Source: Flavobacterium sp. 123 (lineage in GTDB: Bacteria > Bacteroidota > Bacteroidia > Flavobacteriales > Flavobacteriaceae). From it: a DNA stretch of 64,000 nt. The translations under genes and the position numbers were made by a program. A model generated the notes under the pieces. It made no database searches, was not told the origin of the DNA, and worked only from the letters and a program-made list of their open reading frames with translations. Shown here one piece after another: positions 22,434 through 30,642 of this stretch (positions are counted from its first letter, which is position 1; each line of letters begins with the position of its first letter). The stretch spans positions 186,001 through 250,000 of the forward strand of contig NZ_RBXD01000001.1 of NCBI RefSeq assembly GCF_003634825.1, in the 5' to 3' direction.

Positions 22434-23019
22434 CTTCTTCAAATAATAATTTTATGTTTTCGTAGGAGTTTTTTAAGGCTTCCTTGATTTGTTCTGGATT
22501 AAGCCAAGCTACTTTTTCAATTCCTTCTTCTAATTGACCTTGTGGAGTTCCTTCAAAATCAGATTGCATTTCAAACCAATGGGTGATTTTTAATTTATAT
22601 TTTCCATTGCGTTTAAAAACATGATAGGTTTTTTGAAGCTTTTTAGTTACTGTTAGTTTATTAACTCCTGTTTCCTCTTCAACTTCACGCATGGCTGTTG
22701 CCTCAATTTCTTCCCCTTTTTCGATGCCTCCTTTAGGCAAATCCCACTTTCCATTTCTGAAAATAAATAAAATCTCCCCTTTTTTATTGTAAACAAAACC
22801 TCCTCCAGCTTTACAAACAGGTATTTTAGCTTTCAAAGTTTTCATAATTTCTTTCTCATCTGGATGATATAGATAGGCTTTTTGAATTTTATTTTGGAAA
22901 ATTTTAATTATAAGTTGCTCTATATCAATACTCTCAAGTAGGAATAACTGAAAATTAGTTTCCTTTGAGATTTGATTTGTCAAAAAAAGTGGTTTGTCGT
23001 TAACAAAAACTTTATACAT
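22417..23019 (-). CDS. NUDIX hydrolase
   Basis: A 200-residue protein with a complete NUDIX box at residues 97-119 (GGIEKGEEIEATAMREVEEE then TG), which coordinates Mg2+ and cleaves nucleoside diphosphates linked to X. The N-terminal 65 residues form an extra domain (MYKVFVNDKPLFLTN) common in Bacteroidota homologues. The substrate is unknown. The start is set at ATG 23019: the longer frame would run across pyrE. It is divergent from pyrE with only 7 bp between the start codons. Confidence 0.88.
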   Translation of the reverse strand: MYKVFVNDKPLFLTNQISKETNFQLFLLESIDIEQLIIKIFQNKIQKAYLYHPDEKEIMKTLKAKIPVCKAGGGFVYNKKGEILFIFRNGKWDLPKGGIEKGEEIEATAMREVEEETGVNKLTVTKKLQKTYHVFKRNGKYKLKITHWFEMQSDFEGTPQGQLEEGIEKVAWLNPEQIKEALKNSYENIKLLFEEEKLLK

Positions 23020-23022
23020 TTG
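22993..23022 (+). promoter_or_regulatory. pyrE promoter (-33 TTTG and -7 TAnnTTTG)
   Basis: TTTG at 22993-22996 and TACATTTG at 23015-23022 are separated by 18 bp. The last G is 5 bp from the pyrE ATG (23027). The -33 box lies inside the divergent NUDIX coding sequence and the -7 box spans its start codon. Confidence 0.75.
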
Positions 23023-23026
23023 TATT

Positions 23027-23668
23027 ATGATTTTTAATAAAGATACAGCCGAAAAAACAGCCGAATTGCTTTTGCAAATAAATGCAATTAAATTGAATCC
23101 AGGAAATCCTTTTACATGGGCTTCAGGATGGAAATCGCCAATATACTGCGATAATCGATTAATACTCTCATTTCCAGCCATAAGAAATTATGTTCGAGAT
23201 GAGTTTGCTAAAAACATTGAAAAACAATTTGGAAAACCTGATGTTATTGCTGGTGTAGCCACTGGAGCAATAGGAATTGGAATGCTTGTAGCGGAAAGTT
23301 TAGGCCTTCCATTTGTATACGTGCGCCCAGAACCAAAAAAACACGGAAGACAAAACCAAGTTGAAGGTTTCTTGCAAAAAGGACAAAATGTAGTAGTTGT
23401 AGAAGATTTAATCAGTACTGGAAACAGCAGTTTACTAGCTGTTGAAGCCTTACACGAGGCTGGAGCCAACGTTAAAGGAATGGCAGCCATATTTACGTAT
23501 GGTTTTGGAGTAGCTGAAGAAAACTTTAAAAACGCTCATGTTGACTTATATACGTTAAGTAATTACCAAAATTTATTGAATTTGGCTGTAGCCAAAAAAT
23601 ATATTACAGAAGAAGAAGAGCAAACTTTGAGAGAATGGAGTGTTAGCCCATCTACTTGGGGAGTATAA
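23027..23668 (+). CDS. pyrE: Orotate phosphoribosyltransferase
   Basis: A 213-residue enzyme that joins orotate to PRPP to make OMP in pyrimidine synthesis. The PRPP-binding loop is visible as VVVVEDLISTGNSSLLAVEA, and the family segments WASGWKSPIYCDNR and YVRPEPKKHGRQNQVEG are present. The start is ATG 23027 (MIFNKDTAEK), not the upstream frame, because the -7 element lies just before it. Expected transcription start is at or next to the start codon, so translation is probably leaderless. Confidence 0.96.
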   Translation: MIFNKDTAEKTAELLLQINAIKLNPGNPFTWASGWKSPIYCDNRLILSFPAIRNYVRDEFAKNIEKQFGKPDVIAGVATGAIGIGMLVAESLGLPFVYVRPEPKKHGRQNQVEGFLQKGQNVVVVEDLISTGNSSLLAVEALHEAGANVKGMAAIFTYGFGVAEENFKNAHVDLYTLSNYQNLLNLAVAKKYITEEEEQTLREWSVSPSTWGV

Positions 23669-23701
23669 ATTTAGATTTATTTCATCATAAATAACACACA
23701 C

Positions 23702-24094
23702 ATGAACTTAGAAAGCCCTAAAGTTACTGTCGAAAAATCAGCTCAACAATTATTTGATTTATTGAGTGATGTAAAAAATTTCGAGAAATTAATGCCAGAA
23801 AACATAGCTAAATTTGAAGTTATTGGTGACGATGCTTTTATTTTTGGATTGAAAGGTATGCCTGAAATAAAACTAAAAATGAAAGAAAAAGTAGCGCCAA
23901 ACAAAATAGTTTTGGGAGCTGCTAGCGATAAACTTCCATTTACTTTAGTAGCCAATATTGATGCAGTTACCGAGAACTCAAGCGATGTAAAACTTGATTT
24001 TGAAGGAGAGTTCAACCCAATGATGGCTATGATGATTAAAGGCCCTATTAGTAAATTTATAGAAACATTAGCCATAAATATGGCAAAATTATAA
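23702..24094 (+). CDS. SRPBCC-family protein
   Basis: A 130-residue protein with a START/Bet v1-like (SRPBCC) pattern: KVTVEKSAQQLFDLLSDVKN at the N-terminus and a helix at the C-terminus (GPISKFIETLAINMAKL). Such folds bind hydrophobic ligands. No enzyme motif is visible, so the function is unknown. It lies 33 bp after pyrE and is probably cotranscribed; a terminator follows. Confidence 0.82.
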   Translation: MNLESPKVTVEKSAQQLFDLLSDVKNFEKLMPENIAKFEVIGDDAFIFGLKGMPEIKLKMKEKVAPNKIVLGAASDKLPFTLVANIDAVTENSSDVKLDFEGEFNPMMAMMIKGPISKFIETLAINMAKL

Positions 24095-24116
24095 AATACA
24101 GATTTCCAAAACTAAA

Positions 24117-24159
24117 ATGTTTAAGATTTGAGAGCTTCTCAATCTTAAACATTTTTTTT
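24117..24159 (+). terminator. Terminator between SRPBCC gene and birA
   Basis: ATGTTTAAGATT pairs with AATCTTAAACAT (12 bp, small inner extension TGAG/CTC), followed by eight T residues. Confidence 0.9.
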
Positions 24160-24886
24160 AATATAACATTTGAATTTCTTTAATATCAAATTCAGCTATA
24201 CGATCATCTTCAAGAAGTATTCGAAGCTTACCAATAGCAGAAACACCTTGAATAATTCCCATAAAGTTTTGATTATTTTGATCTGAAAAAGCCATCGGAA
24301 TTCCTTTTTTAAATAATCTATTGGTATAATTATCCCAAAAAACAGCTGCTTTTTTATTCCACTCGCTTAACTTTTTCTCTAGATTTTCTACTATTAAGAA
24401 CAAAAGTTCTTCTTTGTCAAAAAACCTTTCACAAATAACCGCTAAAGAAGATGCTTTGGGCAAATTATCAAAATTAGTTTGGTTCACATTAAGCCCTAAT
24501 CCTACAACAGAAAGAATAGTTCCATCACTCTTGATACTATTTTCAATAAGAATGCCACCGATTTTTTTATTGTATGACAGAATGTCGTTTGGCCATTTAA
24601 TGCTTAAATCTGGAATATTTATGGATTCTAACGTTTCAATAACGGCAAGAGAAACCGCAATATTGAGATTAAAAATTAGATTAATATCAAACAAATAATC
24701 CTTTATCAAAATACTCATTATTAGATTTTTACCAACCTCAGAAGACCATTCAGAACCCATTTGCCCTTTTCCTTTTGTCTGATTTTCTGCCGTAACAACT
24801 GTAAAGTTTTCTAGATCTTGTTTGTTCGACAACGCTTTAAGGAATTCATTTGTGGAATCTATGGCATCGAGTTTGATTAGCTTCAT
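24158..24886 (-). CDS. birA: Biotin--[acetyl-CoA-carboxylase] ligase
   Basis: A 242-residue enzyme that adenylates biotin and attaches it to the biotin carboxyl carrier protein. It has the catalytic-loop motif TKGKGQMGSEW, the WPNDI segment (IKWPNDILSYNKKIGGILIE) that binds biotinyl-AMP, and a small C-terminal domain. There is no N-terminal helix-turn-helix, so it is a pure class I ligase with no repressor function. It is a single gene, divergent from rsfS. Confidence 0.93.
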   Translation of the reverse strand: MKLIKLDAIDSTNEFLKALSNKQDLENFTVVTAENQTKGKGQMGSEWSSEVGKNLIMSILIKDYLFDINLIFNLNIAVSLAVIETLESINIPDLSIKWPNDILSYNKKIGGILIENSIKSDGTILSVVGLGLNVNQTNFDNLPKASSLAVICERFFDKEELLFLIVENLEKKLSEWNKKAAVFWDNYTNRLFKKGIPMAFSDQNNQNFMGIIQGVSAIGKLRILLEDDRIAEFDIKEIQMLY

Positions 24887-24983
24887 ATATATTTTTTTGT
24901 GAAACAGAATTTAATATTATGTTAAGGTTCAAAAATAATCACAAAAAATGGTAACTTTACAAACTTATATATAAAAATAATTC

Positions 24984-25355
24984 ATGGCGAAAAAGACTAT
25001 AAATAATGATGTTCTATTGGCGAATATCATCAAAGGAATCGAGGAAGTAAAAGGAAATGACATTACTATTCTAGATTTAAGAGAAATAGATACTGCAGTT
25101 TGCGACTATTTTATCATCTGCAACGGAAATTCAAATACTCAAGTTAACGCCATTGTAAACTCCATACAAAAAACAGTTTCAAAAGAATTAAAAGACAAGC
25201 CTTGGCATGTTGAAGGGACAGATAATGCAGAATGGGTACTTATGGATTACGTAAATATTGTAGTTCATGTATTCCAAAAACATATTCGCGAATACTACAA
25301 CATCGAAAGTCTTTGGGGTGATGCAAAAATCACTACAATCGAAAACAAATACTAA
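24984..25355 (+). CDS. rsfS: Ribosome silencing factor
   Basis: A 123-residue Iojap/RsfS protein that binds ribosomal protein uL14 and blocks joining of the subunits during nutrient shortage. Conserved features are DYFIICNGNSNTQVNAI and AEWVLMDYVNIVVHVF. It lies 14 bp upstream of ftsH, so the two are cotranscribed, as in many Bacteroidota. Confidence 0.95.
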   Translation: MAKKTINNDVLLANIIKGIEEVKGNDITILDLREIDTAVCDYFIICNGNSNTQVNAIVNSIQKTVSKELKDKPWHVEGTDNAEWVLMDYVNIVVHVFQKHIREYYNIESLWGDAKITTIENKY

Positions 25356-25369
25356 AGAAACACAATCTA

Positions 25370-27295
25370 ATGGCTAAAGATAATAATCCAAATTCGAATA
25401 AATTTAAAGTAAGTCCTTGGTTAATTTACACCGCAATTCTGCTTATTTTCTTATTCATAAGCTTTGCGACTGGAGGATCTAGTTTACAAGAACCAGCTCA
25501 ATTGACTTCTTCAAAATTCAACAATTATTTAGAAAAAGGTCAAATTGAAAAAGTAATTGTTTACAATAAAACGGAAGCCGAAGTCTATTTGACTGCTACT
25601 GCACTAAAAGACAAAGCACACGAAAAAGTATCTAAAGATGTTTTTGATAGACCAAATAAAGGGCCGCATTATACCCTTGAAATTGGTAATGATCAGATAT
25701 TTCAAAATAAATTAGAGAAAGCAGTAAACGAAGGAAAATTAAAAGATTTTAACTTCCTACAAAAAAACAATTGGAGTGATATTCTAATCAGTTTATTGCC
25801 TATCATCATCATAATCGCAGTTTGGATTTTCATCATGAGAAAAATGTCTGGCGGTGGAAGTGGCGGTGGCGGACAGATTTTCAACATTGGAAAATCTAAA
25901 GCTAAACTTTTTGATGAAAAAACAGATATCAAAACAACTTTCAAAGATGTAGCTGGTTTAGAAGGAGCTAAAGAAGAAATTCAAGAAATTGTTGAATTTC
26001 TTAAAAATCCTGAAAAATATACCAATCTAGGAGGTAAAATCCCAAAAGGAGCGCTGCTTGTAGGTCCTCCGGGAACTGGGAAAACATTATTAGCAAAAGC
26101 CGTAGCCGGTGAAGCTCAAGTTCCTTTCTTCTCGTTATCAGGTTCTGATTTCGTAGAAATGTTTGTAGGAGTTGGTGCCTCTCGTGTACGTGATTTGTTT
26201 AAACAAGCTAAAGAAAAATCACCGGCTATCATTTTTATCGATGAAATTGATGCTGTGGGTAGAGCTAGAGGTAAAAGTAATATGTCAGGTGGAAATGACG
26301 AGCGCGAAAACACCTTGAATCAATTACTAACTGAAATGGATGGTTTTGGTACTAATTCAAACGTAATTGTATTAGCTGCAACAAACAGAGCGGATGTTCT
26401 TGATAAAGCCTTAATGCGTGCAGGTCGTTTTGACAGACAAATTTTTGTTGACTTACCAGACATTAGAGAGCGTGCAGAAATTTTTAAAGTTCACCTTGCG
26501 CCTTTGAAAAAAATTGAAGGTCTTGACACTGACTTTTTAGCCAAACAAACTCCTGGTTTCTCTGGGGCTGATATTGCAAATGTTTGTAATGAAGCAGCTT
26601 TAATTGCAGCAAGAAACAACAAAACTGCAGTTGACAAACAAGATTTCTTGGATGCTGTAGACAGAATTGTTGGTGGACTTGAAAAGAAAAATAAAATTGT
26701 AACTCCTGAAGAAAAGAAAGCAATTGCTATTCATGAAGCTGGACACGCAACAGTTAGCTGGATGCTAGAACATGCTGCTCCACTAATAAAAGTAACAATT
26801 GTTCCAAGAGGACAAAGTCTTGGTGCTGCTTGGTATTTACCAGAAGAACGTTTAATTGTTCGTCCAGACCAAATGCTAGATGAAATGTGTGCTACTATGG
26901 GCGGAAGAGCTGCCGAGAAAGTAACTTTCAACAGGATTTCAACTGGTGCTTTAAGTGATTTAGAAAAAGTTACTAAACAAGCAAGAGCAATGGTTACCGT
27001 TTACGGATTGAATGAAAAAATAGGTAATGTAACGTATTATGATTCAACTGGTCAAAGCGAATACAGTTTTTCAAAACCGTATTCTGAAGAAACAGCCAAA
27101 GTTATAGACGAAGAAATTTCAACACTTATCGAAAGTCAATACCAAAGAGCTATTCAAATTTTAGAAGAAAACAAAGACAAATTAAACCAACTTGCCGATA
27201 TATTAATCGAAAAAGAAGTTATTTTTAAAGACGATTTAGAAGCTATTTTTGGCAAGAGAGATTTTGATAAAAATCTTGAAGAAGTTGTCTCTTAG
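25370..27295 (+). CDS. ftsH: ATP-dependent zinc metalloprotease FtsH
   Basis: A 641-residue inner membrane protease. Two transmembrane segments flank a periplasmic domain (about residues 15-35 and 140-158). The AAA domain has Walker A GPPGTGKT near 235-242, Walker [11 protein letters not shown] and the second region of homology ([10 protein letters not shown]). The metalloprotease site HEAGH is at 455-459. It degrades misfolded membrane proteins and regulators. The glycine-rich hinge (GGGSGGGG) before the AAA domain is typical for the phylum. Confidence 0.97.
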   Translation: MAKDNNPNSNKFKVSPWLIYTAILLIFLFISFATGGSSLQEPAQLTSSKFNNYLEKGQIEKVIVYNKTEAEVYLTATALKDKAHEKVSKDVFDRPNKGPHYTLEIGNDQIFQNKLEKAVNEGKLKDFNFLQKNNWSDILISLLPIIIIIAVWIFIMRKMSGGGSGGGGQIFNIGKSKAKLFDEKTDIKTTFKDVAGLEGAKEEIQEIVEFLKNPEKYTNLGGKIPKGALLVGPPGTGKTLLAKAVAGEAQVPFFSLSGSDFVEMFVGVGASRVRDLFKQAKEKSPAIIFIDEIDAVGRARGKSNMSGGNDERENTLNQLLTEMDGFGTNSNVIVLAATNRADVLDKALMRAGRFDRQIFVDLPDIRERAEIFKVHLAPLKKIEGLDTDFLAKQTPGFSGADIANVCNEAALIAARNNKTAVDKQDFLDAVDRIVGGLEKKNKIVTPEEKKAIAIHEAGHATVSWMLEHAAPLIKVTIVPRGQSLGAAWYLPEERLIVRPDQMLDEMCATMGGRAAEKVTFNRISTGALSDLEKVTKQARAMVTVYGLNEKIGNVTYYDSTGQSEYSFSKPYSEETAKVIDEEISTLIESQYQRAIQILEENKDKLNQLADILIEKEVIFKDDLEAIFGKRDFDKNLEEVVS

Positions 27296-27318
27296 AAACC
27301 AAAATATTTAATTATTTA

Positions 27319-27368
27319 TAAAATCTTAATTCAAAAATCACTTTTGAATTAAGATTTTTTTATCTTTG
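27319..27368 (+). terminator. ftsH terminator fused to the next gene's -7 element
   Basis: AAATCTTAATTCAAAA pairs with TTTTGAATTAAGATTT (16 bp or more, 5-nt loop), then a T run. The run passes directly into TATCTTTG (27361-27368), a -7 element for the LUD gene starting at 27409. Confidence 0.88.
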
Positions 27369-27408
27369 AACGTTTTCCAATAACGTATAAAGTAGTTCGA
27401 CATAAATT

Positions 27409-28011
27409 ATGAGTCTTTTTAAAAAATTTTTTGGTTCTACCAATCCAACCTCGGAAGAGGAAAAAGAAAAAGAATACAACAAGTCCTTTGCTGATATAAA
27501 TATGTCAATAGATGAGCAATTCATCTATAACTTCAAAAAAAACGGAGGTAAATTTTTATACTGCGAAAATACAGACGAAGTCAAAGAACAGTTTGAAAAT
27601 ATATTAGAAGAAAATGATTGGTTTGAGAGCGAAGTGTTATGCTATGACCCAAAACTCTTTGATATGTTGGATGAAAATAAACTTATTTACAACAAACCTT
27701 TACATCCTAAATTTCTTCTTGCTAGTTGTGAGAATTTAATTGCTGAAGAAGGATCTATTTTATTCTCTTCAAAACAAATCAAGCAACACAAACCAAACGA
27801 ATTACCCGTAAATATTATAGTTTTAGCTACTACAAGTCAAATTCTTGGAGCTAAAAGTGATGGTCTTAGCGCAATCAAAAAGAAATACGAAAGAGATTAT
27901 CCTACAAATATCACTACGATAAAATATTTTGAAAAAGCAAAAGAAGAAGATTTCACACAATACGGAAGTTCAGCGAAAAATCTTTATTTATTGCTTCTAG
28001 AAGATCTTTAA
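27409..28011 (+). CDS. LUD-domain (LutC/YkgG-like) protein
   Basis: A 200-residue protein with the LUD fold found in the LutB/LutC lactate-oxidation proteins: GGKFLYCENTDEVKEQFENI, the strand LLASCENLIAEEGSILFSS, and HKPNELPVNIIVLATTSQI. The iron-sulfur subunits LutA/LutB are not nearby, so a lactate role is not supported here; stand-alone LUD proteins of this type are conserved but uncharacterised. It begins the LUD-cdsA-psd-ACBP transcription unit with a 1-bp gap to cdsA. Confidence 0.82.
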   Translation: MSLFKKFFGSTNPTSEEEKEKEYNKSFADINMSIDEQFIYNFKKNGGKFLYCENTDEVKEQFENILEENDWFESEVLCYDPKLFDMLDENKLIYNKPLHPKFLLASCENLIAEEGSILFSSKQIKQHKPNELPVNIIVLATTSQILGAKSDGLSAIKKKYERDYPTNITTIKYFEKAKEEDFTQYGSSAKNLYLLLLEDL

Positions 28012-28012
28012 G

Positions 28013-28903
28013 ATGAATGAAACGCTTAAAAGAGGAATTTCTGGTGCTATTTACATTGCACTGCTGTTATCTTCTATCCTATTTTCAACTGAAAGTTTTA
28101 TAATTCTATTTGGGATTTTTCTAATCATTGCTACTTATGAGTTTTGCAATCTGATTCAGTTGAATAAAATTTTCCCTCTTTTTTTTGTGGCTCTTTTTTA
28201 CACCTCTATTTCTTTAATAAGTTTTTATAAAACTGAAACTGAAAATTATATTAATAGAATTCAGAATAAAAACATCAAAATAGACTTAGATATTGATCAA
28301 GTTAATATTATACTATTAATTATAACATTAATAGTTTCTATAAAATGTATCGTATTCTTATTTGATGATACTGCTCAATCCTTAAGTAAATTATCAAAAT
28401 ATGTCTATTTATTAGGATATATCTTGTTGCCTTTTGTTTTCATCACTAAAATATCATTTGGAATTAATGATTACAATCCAAAAATTATTATTGGATTATT
28501 TATTTTGATATGGACTAACGACACCTTTGCCTATTTGGTTGGTAAGTCCATTGGAAAACATAAGTTATTAGAACGAATTTCTCCTAAAAAAACAATTGAA
28601 GGATTCATTGGAGGAGTTGTATTTGCAGTCTTCACGGGGTTTTTAATTTCAAAATTATATATTAAAGCAAGTCCTAGTTTTAGCGGAAAATCAATTTTAA
28701 TTTGGACAAGCATTGCATTAATAGTTGGGATATTTGGAACTATTGGGGACTTAATTGAATCTAAATTTAAACGAATTGCTGGCATAAAAGACAGCGGAAA
28801 AATAATGCCTGGACACGGAGGCATTCTAGATCGACTAGATAGTGTTATATTTGTAGCACCAATTGTATATTTATTTTATCAACTTTTACCATATGTTTCA
28901 TAA
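28013..28903 (+). CDS. cdsA: Phosphatidate cytidylyltransferase
   Basis: A 296-residue membrane enzyme that makes CDP-diacylglycerol from phosphatidic acid and CTP, the branch point of phospholipid synthesis. About eight hydrophobic spans are present, and the C-terminal family signature SKFKRIAGIKDSGKIMPGHG continues with GILDRLDS. It overlaps psd by 11 bp, so the genes for phosphatidylethanolamine synthesis are coupled. Confidence 0.95.
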   Translation: MNETLKRGISGAIYIALLLSSILFSTESFIILFGIFLIIATYEFCNLIQLNKIFPLFFVALFYTSISLISFYKTETENYINRIQNKNIKIDLDIDQVNIILLIITLIVSIKCIVFLFDDTAQSLSKLSKYVYLLGYILLPFVFITKISFGINDYNPKIIIGLFILIWTNDTFAYLVGKSIGKHKLLERISPKKTIEGFIGGVVFAVFTGFLISKLYIKASPSFSGKSILIWTSIALIVGIFGTIGDLIESKFKRIAGIKDSGKIMPGHGGILDRLDSVIFVAPIVYLFYQLLPYVS

Positions 28904-29546
28904 AGAAGGGACTCAAAGTATTTTATTTGGCACATTGTTTACTGCCATAGTATTGTTATTAGCTGACAATTTTATTGACACAAACTGGGTCAAAATGGGA
29001 ATCCAAATTATAACATTGTTATTTTTGATTATCATTTTACAATTTTTCAGAAATCCACAACGAACTTTCACACTTAATGAAAACCAAATCCTTTCTCCTG
29101 TAGATGGAAAAGTAGTTGTAATAGAAGAAGTTTTTGAAAGCGAATATTTCAAAGACAATCGTTTACAGGTTTCTATATTCATGTCGCCAATAAATGTTCA
29201 CGTAACTCGTTATGCACTTGGTGGATTAGTGAAATTTAGCAAATACCACCCTGGTAAGTTCTTAGTGGCTTGGCACCCAAAAGCGAGCGAAGAAAACGAA
29301 AGAACAACTGTAGTCATTGAAAATAAAACTTTCGGTGCTGTTTTATACAGACAAATTGCTGGAGCTTTGGCAAGACGAATTGTAAATTACGCTGAAGAAG
29401 GAATGCAAGTAATACAAGGAACTGATGCCGGTTTTATAAAATTTGGCTCAAGAGTAGATTTATTTTTGCCTATTGGTACACCTATAAATGTAGTTTTAAA
29501 TCAAAAAGCTATTGGTGGAAAAACTATTATTGCTACAAAAGCTTAA
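28893..29546 (+). CDS. psd: Phosphatidylserine decarboxylase, short type
   Basis: A 217-residue enzyme that makes phosphatidylethanolamine. It has N-terminal membrane helices (about 9-50) and the self-cleavage site FGSRVD (Gly185-Ser186), where Ser becomes the pyruvoyl group; SPVDGKVVVIEE and MSPINVHVTRY are the other family motifs. The short length places it in the Psd-archaeal/related type. The start is taken at ATG 28893 (MFHKEGTQ); the longer frame begins inside cdsA without support. The stop overlaps the start of the ACBP gene (TAATG). Confidence 0.94.
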   Translation: MFHKEGTQSILFGTLFTAIVLLLADNFIDTNWVKMGIQIITLLFLIIILQFFRNPQRTFTLNENQILSPVDGKVVVIEEVFESEYFKDNRLQVSIFMSPINVHVTRYALGGLVKFSKYHPGKFLVAWHPKASEENERTTVVIENKTFGAVLYRQIAGALARRIVNYAEEGMQVIQGTDAGFIKFGSRVDLFLPIGTPINVVLNQKAIGGKTIIATKA

Positions 29547-29821
29547 TGATTGAAAAGGATTTAGATACACGATTTGCTGAAGCTGTTGAAATAGCTTCTA
29601 AGATGACACAAGCGTCTTTACCACAAGATGTGCAGTTGCGTCTTTATGCCTTTTATAAACAAGCTACTTTTGGAACTGCTAAATACAATCTTTCGGATAA
29701 TTTTGACTTAAGAAATGCGTTTAAAACTAATGCTTGGATACAAATAAGCCATATTTCTATTGAAGAAGCTAAAGAACAGTATATTGAAATTATAAATTCT
29801 CTTGTTGACAAAATAAAATAA
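29546..29821 (+). CDS. Acyl-CoA-binding protein
   Basis: A 91-residue ACBP: FAEAVEIASKMTQASLPQDV, then LRLYAFYKQATFGTA and the terminal segment AWIQISHISIEEAKEQYIEI. These match the four-helix ACBP fold that binds long-chain acyl-CoA (the YxxYKQATxG motif is intact). ACBP is rare in bacteria overall but recurrent in Bacteroidota. It overlaps psd by one base and lies in a phospholipid-synthesis unit, which suggests it delivers or buffers acyl-CoA for this pathway (inference). Confidence 0.93.
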   Translation: MIEKDLDTRFAEAVEIASKMTQASLPQDVQLRLYAFYKQATFGTAKYNLSDNFDLRNAFKTNAWIQISHISIEEAKEQYIEIINSLVDKIK

Positions 29822-29823
29822 CC

Positions 29824-30585
29824 ATGAAAAGAATTGTTTTTTTACTACTTTTTACGTCTTTACTTTCTTGTAATAAAAAAAAATATACTGAAGTTGTAGA
29901 GGTTCCTTTACCAACTGCACAAGAAAAAGTTTCGGTAGGAATTCCTGATGATGTTAAAGCGGATGACGGCTCCTTTTTATTAGATAAATTGCCGTATAAC
30001 TATGATGCTTTATCTCCAAATATATCTGCGCTAACTTTAGAGATGCACTATTCTAAGCATTATTTGGCTTACACCAATAATTTGAACAAAGCAATTGCGG
30101 GTACTCCATTGGAGAATTTAACTATAGAAGAAGTTTTACATCAATTAGACATAAATGATCCTAATGTAAGAAACAATGCTGGAGGTTTTTACAATCATTC
30201 CTTATATTGGAAATGTATGGCTCCAAAAAACGGTGGACAGCCTACTGATTCATTAGCAGAAGCTATTACTCGAGATTTTGGATCTTTTGAAGATTTTAAA
30301 ACCTTATTCAAAGAAGAAGCTACTAAACAATTTGGCTCTGGATGGACTTGGTTAATTGTAGATCGATCAGGCAAATTACAGGTTACAAATACACAAAATC
30401 AAGACAATCCATTAATGAGGAATGCACTTATGCCCGGAACTCCTATTTTAGCTTTAGACGACTGGGAACACGCTTATTATCTTGACTACCAATACAAAAG
30501 AAAAAATTATATTGACGCTTTTTTTACTATAATCAATTGGAAGCAAGTTGGCGAAAATTATGATGCAGCTATTAAAACTAAATAA
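29824..30585 (+). CDS. sodA: Exported superoxide dismutase (Fe/Mn), lipoprotein
   Basis: A 253-residue Fe/Mn superoxide dismutase with a lipoprotein signal: lipobox LLSC, Cys16. Mature part begins about residue 55 with LPYNYDALSPN. Metal ligands are visible: His in MHYSKHYLAYTNN, His in NNAGGFYNHSLYW, then Asp and His in DDWEHAYYLDY. Length minus the leader is normal. It would protect the cell envelope rather than the cytoplasm. Fe versus Mn use cannot be decided by eye. Two bp after the ACBP gene. Confidence 0.9.
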   Translation: MKRIVFLLLFTSLLSCNKKKYTEVVEVPLPTAQEKVSVGIPDDVKADDGSFLLDKLPYNYDALSPNISALTLEMHYSKHYLAYTNNLNKAIAGTPLENLTIEEVLHQLDINDPNVRNNAGGFYNHSLYWKCMAPKNGGQPTDSLAEAITRDFGSFEDFKTLFKEEATKQFGSGWTWLIVDRSGKLQVTNTQNQDNPLMRNALMPGTPILALDDWEHAYYLDYQYKRKNYIDAFFTIINWKQVGENYDAAIKTK

Positions 30586-30586
30586 T

Positions 30587-30621
30587 AAAAAAAGGGGAAA
30601 TATTTATTTCCCCTTTTTTTT
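30587..30621. terminator. Bidirectional terminator between sodA and amylase gene
   Basis: AAAAAAAGGGGAAA, loop TATTTA, TTTCCCCTTTTTTTT. Symmetrical, so it serves both convergent genes. Confidence 0.95.
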
Positions 30622-30642
30622 ATGAATTTATCTTTTAAAGAA

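Noticed and set aside
22417-23181. Longer NUDIX frame from 23181
   Set aside because: It would overlap pyrE coding by about 155 bp and adds residues not typical of the family. ATG 23019 is used.
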